Assembly (NCBI GenBank): GCA_947488755.1
Contig: CANLAD010000001.1
Coordinates: 2,241,501 to 2,305,500 of the forward strand
Origin: an uncultured Erythrobacter sp.
Lineage (GTDB): Bacteria; Pseudomonadota; Alphaproteobacteria; Sphingomonadales; Sphingomonadaceae
DNA: 64,000 nucleotides
Direction: 5' to 3'
The notes under the pieces were generated by a model that did not search any database, had not been told where the DNA came from, and saw only the letters and a program-made list of their open reading frames with translations. The translations under genes and the position numbers were made by a program. Shown here piece after piece: positions 61,095 through 64,000 of the stretch. Position 1 is the first letter of the stretch; each line of letters opens with the position of its first letter.

Positions 61095-61405
61095 ACTCGA
61101 TCCGCGCCTCCCTTATGGCGGGCGTAATGAGCATTGTATTACAAGTGGTTAAAGAGCAGAATGTTATCGTAATCTGGGGTCCAGCCGCAAGCAGCGCGCC
61201 GACCATCGCGAGAGGGTCACGCGGTGAGCCATGAAAGCATACCGCGCCTTTAAGTAGAACCCCTGGCGACTTTCGAAGCCAATGGGTTTACGTGCGATTA
61301 ACCTTTTCCGTTCATTCCTCGTGTGGTTAATACAGGGCAATAAAGGTTAGCGGGTCGTAACCGCAGCCAAGACATACATCGAACAGGGTCTAAAGGGGGC
61401 TGACA
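61095..61405 (+). promoter_or_regulatory. ctrA promoter and leader region
   Basis: About 310 bp between divergent genes. ATTAACC (61297-61303) and GGTTAAT (61325-61331) are a perfect 7-bp inverted repeat with 21-nt spacing. They contain TTAA half-sites of the CtrA box but not its N7 spacing. No GANTC methylation site was seen in the last 150 bp. A GGGGG precedes the ATG as ribosome binding site. Confidence 0.5.
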
Positions 61406-62101
61406 ATGCGCGTGCTGTTGATTGAAGATGAGCCGACGACGTCGAAGGCGATCGAGCTCATGCTCACAACCGAAGGCTTCAATGTATACTCCACCGATCT
61501 GGGGGAAGAGGGCCTCGATCTGGGCAAGCTGTACGATTACGACATCATCCTGCTCGACCTCAATCTGCCGGACATGCACGGTTATGACGTGCTGAAGAAA
61601 CTGCGCGTTGCCAAGGTGCAGACGCCGGTCCTCATCCTCTCCGGCATTGCCGAAATGGACAGCAAGATTCGCTCCTTCGGCTTTGGCGCGGACGATTACG
61701 TGACCAAGCCCTTCCATCGCGAAGAACTCGTCGCCCGCATCCACGCCGTGGTGCGTCGTTCGAAGGGCCACAGCCAGTCGATCATCCGCACCGGCAAGCT
61801 GGCGGTCAACCTCGATGCCAAGACCGTCGAAGTCGACGGCGCGCGTGTGCATCTGACGGGCAAGGAATATGCGATGCTCGAGCTGCTTTCGCTGCGCAAG
61901 GGCACCACGCTGACCAAGGAAATGTTCCTCAACCACCTGTATGGCGGGATGGACGAGCCCGAACTCAAGATCATCGACGTGTTTATCTGCAAGCTGCGCA
62001 AGAAACTTTCCCATGCGTGCGGCGGCGAGAACTACATCGAGACCGTATGGGGCCGCGGCTACGTTCTGCGCGACCCGAACGAGGAAGCCGAAGCGGCGTG
62101 A
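61406..62101 (+). CDS. ctrA: Cell-cycle response regulator CtrA
   Basis: A 231-residue OmpR/PhoB-family response regulator, the master regulator of alphaproteobacterial cell-cycle, motility and replication control. The receiver domain has the acidic pocket ED (residues 7-8) and the phosphoacceptor D51 ([13 protein letters not shown]), with K at YVTKPF. The C-terminal winged helix ([20 protein letters not shown]) is highly conserved with Caulobacter CtrA. The C-terminus ends in two alanines, as in the ClpXP-degraded Caulobacter protein. It is divergent from the DUF4375 gene and followed by a tandem repeat. Confidence 0.97.
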   Translation: MRVLLIEDEPTTSKAIELMLTTEGFNVYSTDLGEEGLDLGKLYDYDIILLDLNLPDMHGYDVLKKLRVAKVQTPVLILSGIAEMDSKIRSFGFGADDYVTKPFHREELVARIHAVVRRSKGHSQSIIRTGKLAVNLDAKTVEVDGARVHLTGKEYAMLELLSLRKGTTLTKEMFLNHLYGGMDEPELKIIDVFICKLRKKLSHACGGENYIETVWGRGYVLRDPNEEAEAA

Positions 62102-62102
62102 T

Positions 62103-62286
62103 TTTCTCTCGCGCTTAGCGGCTGCGCCGCACGCTCCGAGGGGCGCGGCAGGGGCCGCGGCGCGCGGTCGCGCTTGCGGATCGAGGGCGATCCGAGGTTT
62201 CTCTCACGCTTAGCGGCTGTGCCGCACGCTCCGAGGGGGTGCGGCAGGGGCCGCGGCGCGCGGTCGCGCTTGCGGATCGGGGGCGA
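62103..62286. repeat. Two-copy 95-bp tandem repeat after ctrA
   Basis: Copy 1 spans 62103-62197 and copy 2 starts at 62198; they agree over about 88 bp with four or five differences and a 1-bp indel. Each begins TTTCTCTC.CGCTTAGCGG and contains GCGCGGTCGCGCTTGCGGAT plus several short palindromes. The repeat lies immediately downstream of the ctrA stop codon. It may be part of a dispersed genomic repeat family. Frames across it on the minus strand are repeat artefacts, not genes. Confidence 0.85.
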
Positions 62287-62454
62287 GTCGATAGCAGTGA
62301 ATTTCCGAAATCGTCCGGGACCGCACACGTCCCGGGCGCTTTCGTTTGCGCCTGATGGTTGCCTGAGCGCGGCAAGCGGCTGCAAACTATACGTTTCGCG
62401 GATGGCCGGATGCGCGGATTGGTGAGAACCTTGGCCTCGTATCGGAGGACCGCC

Positions 62455-63801
62455 ATGAACGCCGTCGCAAGCACCGCCACGAATACCGATCTGTCGACCC
62501 GCGCAGCCGCGATGTCGGCCGCCAACTACACGATCCGCAGCGGCGACACGCTCGGCGAGATTGCCGCGCGGTTCGGCACCGATGTGTCGACGCTCGCCCG
62601 GATCAATGGCATCGCCAATCCGAACCGCATCTTTGCAGGCCAGGAACTGATGCTGCCCGCCAATGGCGCCAGCGTGCATGTCGTATCGCGCGGGGAGACG
62701 CTGGGTGCGATCGCACGCGGTGCCGGGCTCTCGCTGTCCGAAGTGCTTGCGGCCAATCCGCAGATCCGCAATCCCAACGTGATCTATCCCGGCGATCGCA
62801 TAAACTTACCCACGCCGGGGCCGGAGACGGTCGGTGGCGGTGCGCCGACGCCGACACCCTCCCCGGCACCGGTCGGCGCTGTGGCGACAGTCGGGGAGAC
62901 CAGCTTCGTGGACGGAACACTAAGCCTTACGCAAACCGATATCGACAACCTCAAGAAGACGCTCCAGACCGAATGGGTTCAGTCGGCCGGAGACGCGCAG
63001 GCGCATGGCGTAATCGACACGATCCTTAACCGTGTCGCGTCGGGCCGTTGGGGCAGTACGGTTTCCGAGGTCGTCAATGCGCGCAACCAGTTCTCCGACA
63101 TCAACGGCCCGGTCTCGCGCCGCGACGGGCGCAATGCGGTCGAACAGATCCCGATGGCGCAGGTAAGCGACCGGGTCGATCAGCTGGTCGACAGCTATCT
63201 CGCCGAACGTGCCGGGGGCAGGCCATCTTCGATCGGGTCCAACCTCAACTACGCCAATCCCAACTATTCCGACGCGGTCAATCTGGGCTGGATCAACGCA
63301 CTGGAGGGGCCAGTGCTGGGACGCGGCGACGCGATCCATCGGCATGGGACCGTGCCCGAACTACAGCGCTTCCGGCCCGAGGCGTTTGCCATTGCCCTGC
63401 CGGGTGAAACCGCCGCTCCTGCTCCAGCTCCTTCCGGTCCGTTTGACGGAAGGGTAGTCGCCGCCGAAGTCGGCGTGGCGATCAAAAGCGACCGGGTGGA
63501 TATAGACTCGCTCCACCCCGCGATGGACCCGGTGATCCGCGCAGTCGCTACGGCGGCGGACCGGCTCGGCCTGCCCCAGCCGGTCATCACCAGCGGCAAT
63601 GACAGTCGGCACATGGACGGCTCGCTCCACTATCAGGACCGCGCGCTCGATTTCCGCGGTAACAACATCACCGATGCACAAGGGGTAGCGCTGCGCGATG
63701 CGGTTCGCGATATTCTGGGACCGGACTATGATGTGCTGTTCGAAACCTTCGCAGGCAATCCGGCCAATGACCATCTGCACGTCGAATACGATCCTGATTG
63801 A
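62455..63801 (+). CDS. LysM peptidoglycan hydrolase with SleB-like and M15-like domains
   Basis: A 448-residue modular protein. Two LysM peptidoglycan-binding modules (about residues 25-68 and 73-119; YTIRSGDTLGEIAARFG and VVSRGETLGAIARGAG) are followed by a Pro-rich linker, a SleB/cell-wall-hydrolase-like domain (about 150-320: VIDTILNRVASGRWGSTVSE, then NQFSDINGP) and a C-terminal domain (about 340-448) with DGSLHYQDRALDFRG and NDHLHVEYDPD, resembling M15-type metallopeptidases of phage endolysins. GGAGG precedes ATG 62455. No classical signal peptide is seen, so the export route is unclear. The next gene overlaps its end by 35 bp. Confidence 0.85.
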   Translation: MNAVASTATNTDLSTRAAAMSAANYTIRSGDTLGEIAARFGTDVSTLARINGIANPNRIFAGQELMLPANGASVHVVSRGETLGAIARGAGLSLSEVLAANPQIRNPNVIYPGDRINLPTPGPETVGGGAPTPTPSPAPVGAVATVGETSFVDGTLSLTQTDIDNLKKTLQTEWVQSAGDAQAHGVIDTILNRVASGRWGSTVSEVVNARNQFSDINGPVSRRDGRNAVEQIPMAQVSDRVDQLVDSYLAERAGGRPSSIGSNLNYANPNYSDAVNLGWINALEGPVLGRGDAIHRHGTVPELQRFRPEAFAIALPGETAAPAPAPSGPFDGRVVAAEVGVAIKSDRVDIDSLHPAMDPVIRAVATAADRLGLPQPVITSGNDSRHMDGSLHYQDRALDFRGNNITDAQGVALRDAVRDILGPDYDVLFETFAGNPANDHLHVEYDPD

Positions 63802-64000
63802 AACGGGCCCGACCGCGCGCCAACCGCTCCCGGCCAGCGCGATCCTACTGGCGATCGGCGCATTGATGCTGCCCGCTTGCGCAGGTGAGGCGGCCGATGG
63901 TGTGGACGAACACGATGGCGCGACGCAGGCCGCGGCGCTGCGCCCGACCGGGACGCCTGCGCAGCGCGTCGATCGGGGTCAGCCTCAGGAGGTCGCAGAG
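63767..64000 (+). CDS. Predicted lipoprotein (partial, 3' end outside window)
   Basis: An open frame starting inside the LysM gene and running off the window (78 codons visible). ATG 63767 gives MTICTSNTILIETGPTARQP, then ASAILLAIGALMLPAC, a hydrophobic core with an L-P-A-C lipobox, followed by polar sequence. The 35-bp overlap with the upstream gene suggests translational coupling and possibly a role in the same cell-wall process (for instance an accessory or immunity-type lipoprotein). The start is uncertain, and the product could begin elsewhere. Confidence 0.5.
   Translation, partial: MTICTSNTILIETGPTARQPLPASAILLAIGALMLPACAGEAADGVDEHDGATQAAALRPTGTPAQRVDRGQPQEVAE

Noticed and set aside
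62059..62679. 206-codon minus-strand frame over the ctrA downstream repeat
   Set aside because: Its sequence is the 95-bp repeat translated twice (RKRDRAPRPLP pattern) and is not a protein family.

Overview
The window is a gene-dense, high-GC (roughly 62-66% by eye) alphaproteobacterial chromosome segment, most likely from the Sphingomonadales, family Erythrobacteraceae. Supporting this are a CtrA cell-cycle regulator ending in the double alanine expected of a ClpXP substrate, a GapR/DUF2312 nucleoid protein, a DUF4167 protein beside prmC-prfA-hisS, a SleB-type LysM hydrolase, and HrcA/CIRCE-type control of groESL. Almost all genes are housekeeping. No rRNA, tRNA, CRISPR array, prophage or classical insertion sequence was found.

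Layout. 1-8.6 kb: 3' part of a yebC gene, a CPBP protease, YbjQ, GapR, DUF1244, pyruvate kinase, a SulP transporter, a gltX-lipoprotein pair and two small unknowns. 8.7-17.3 kb: rpoC and rpoB on the minus strand, separated by an inverted pair of G/C-rich palindromes. 17.7-20.4 kb: a compact module (45-residue exported peptide, DUF2975 membrane protein, XRE regulator) behind three 17-bp dyads, then a clan GH-A-like lipoprotein and a very acidic lipoprotein. 20.4-21.7 kb: rplJ-rplL on the plus strand, so the usual rplJL-rpoBC linkage is broken. 22-34 kb: MATE pump, MscS channel, CIRCE-groESL, host-attachment protein, a Pcm/erythromycin-esterase fusion, a DUF305-LVIVD fusion, a class A beta-lactamase-like enzyme and a second acidic lipoprotein. 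34-40.4 kb: polA, a second MscS and a CDC48-type AAA ATPase. 40.4-45 kb: an AT-rich regulatory island, then scoA-lipoprotein-scoB-DUF2269-CaiB. 45-54 kb: DUF418, metK, lnt, DUF4167, prmC, prfA, hisS. 54-64 kb: ppa, a 367-bp GIY-YIG nuclease element, a BON-MscS channel, lptB, rpoN, a DUF4375 pair, ctrA, a tandem repeat, and a LysM-SleB-M15-like hydrolase followed by a truncated lipoprotein gene.

The most notable structure is at 52.4-55.0 kb. A 93-residue GIY-YIG nuclease gene sits between perfect 28-bp inverted repeats, each itself a hairpin with a GAAA loop. About 2 kb away lies a related hairpin pair without a nuclease gene, whose two arms differ by a compensatory base-pair change. This looks like a REP-type repeat family with a GIY-YIG partner, comparable in organisation to REP/RAYT pairs; that link is my inference. 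Next to the nuclease-less pair, the distal part of hisS is markedly poorer in GC than the rest of the gene, and prfA seems to start at TTG, which suggests local recombination.

Functional groups. Transcription and translation: rpoB, rpoC, rpoN, rplJ, rplL, gltX, hisS, prfA, prmC, possibly yebC. Envelope: lnt, lptB, three MscS-family channels, LysM hydrolase, at least seven predicted lipoproteins. Protein quality control: groESL, the CDC48-like ATPase, a Pcm domain. Central metabolism: pyk, metK, ppa, scoAB, CaiB-type CoA transferase. Cell cycle and nucleoid: ctrA, gapR. All identifications come from reading the sequence; no database searches were run.
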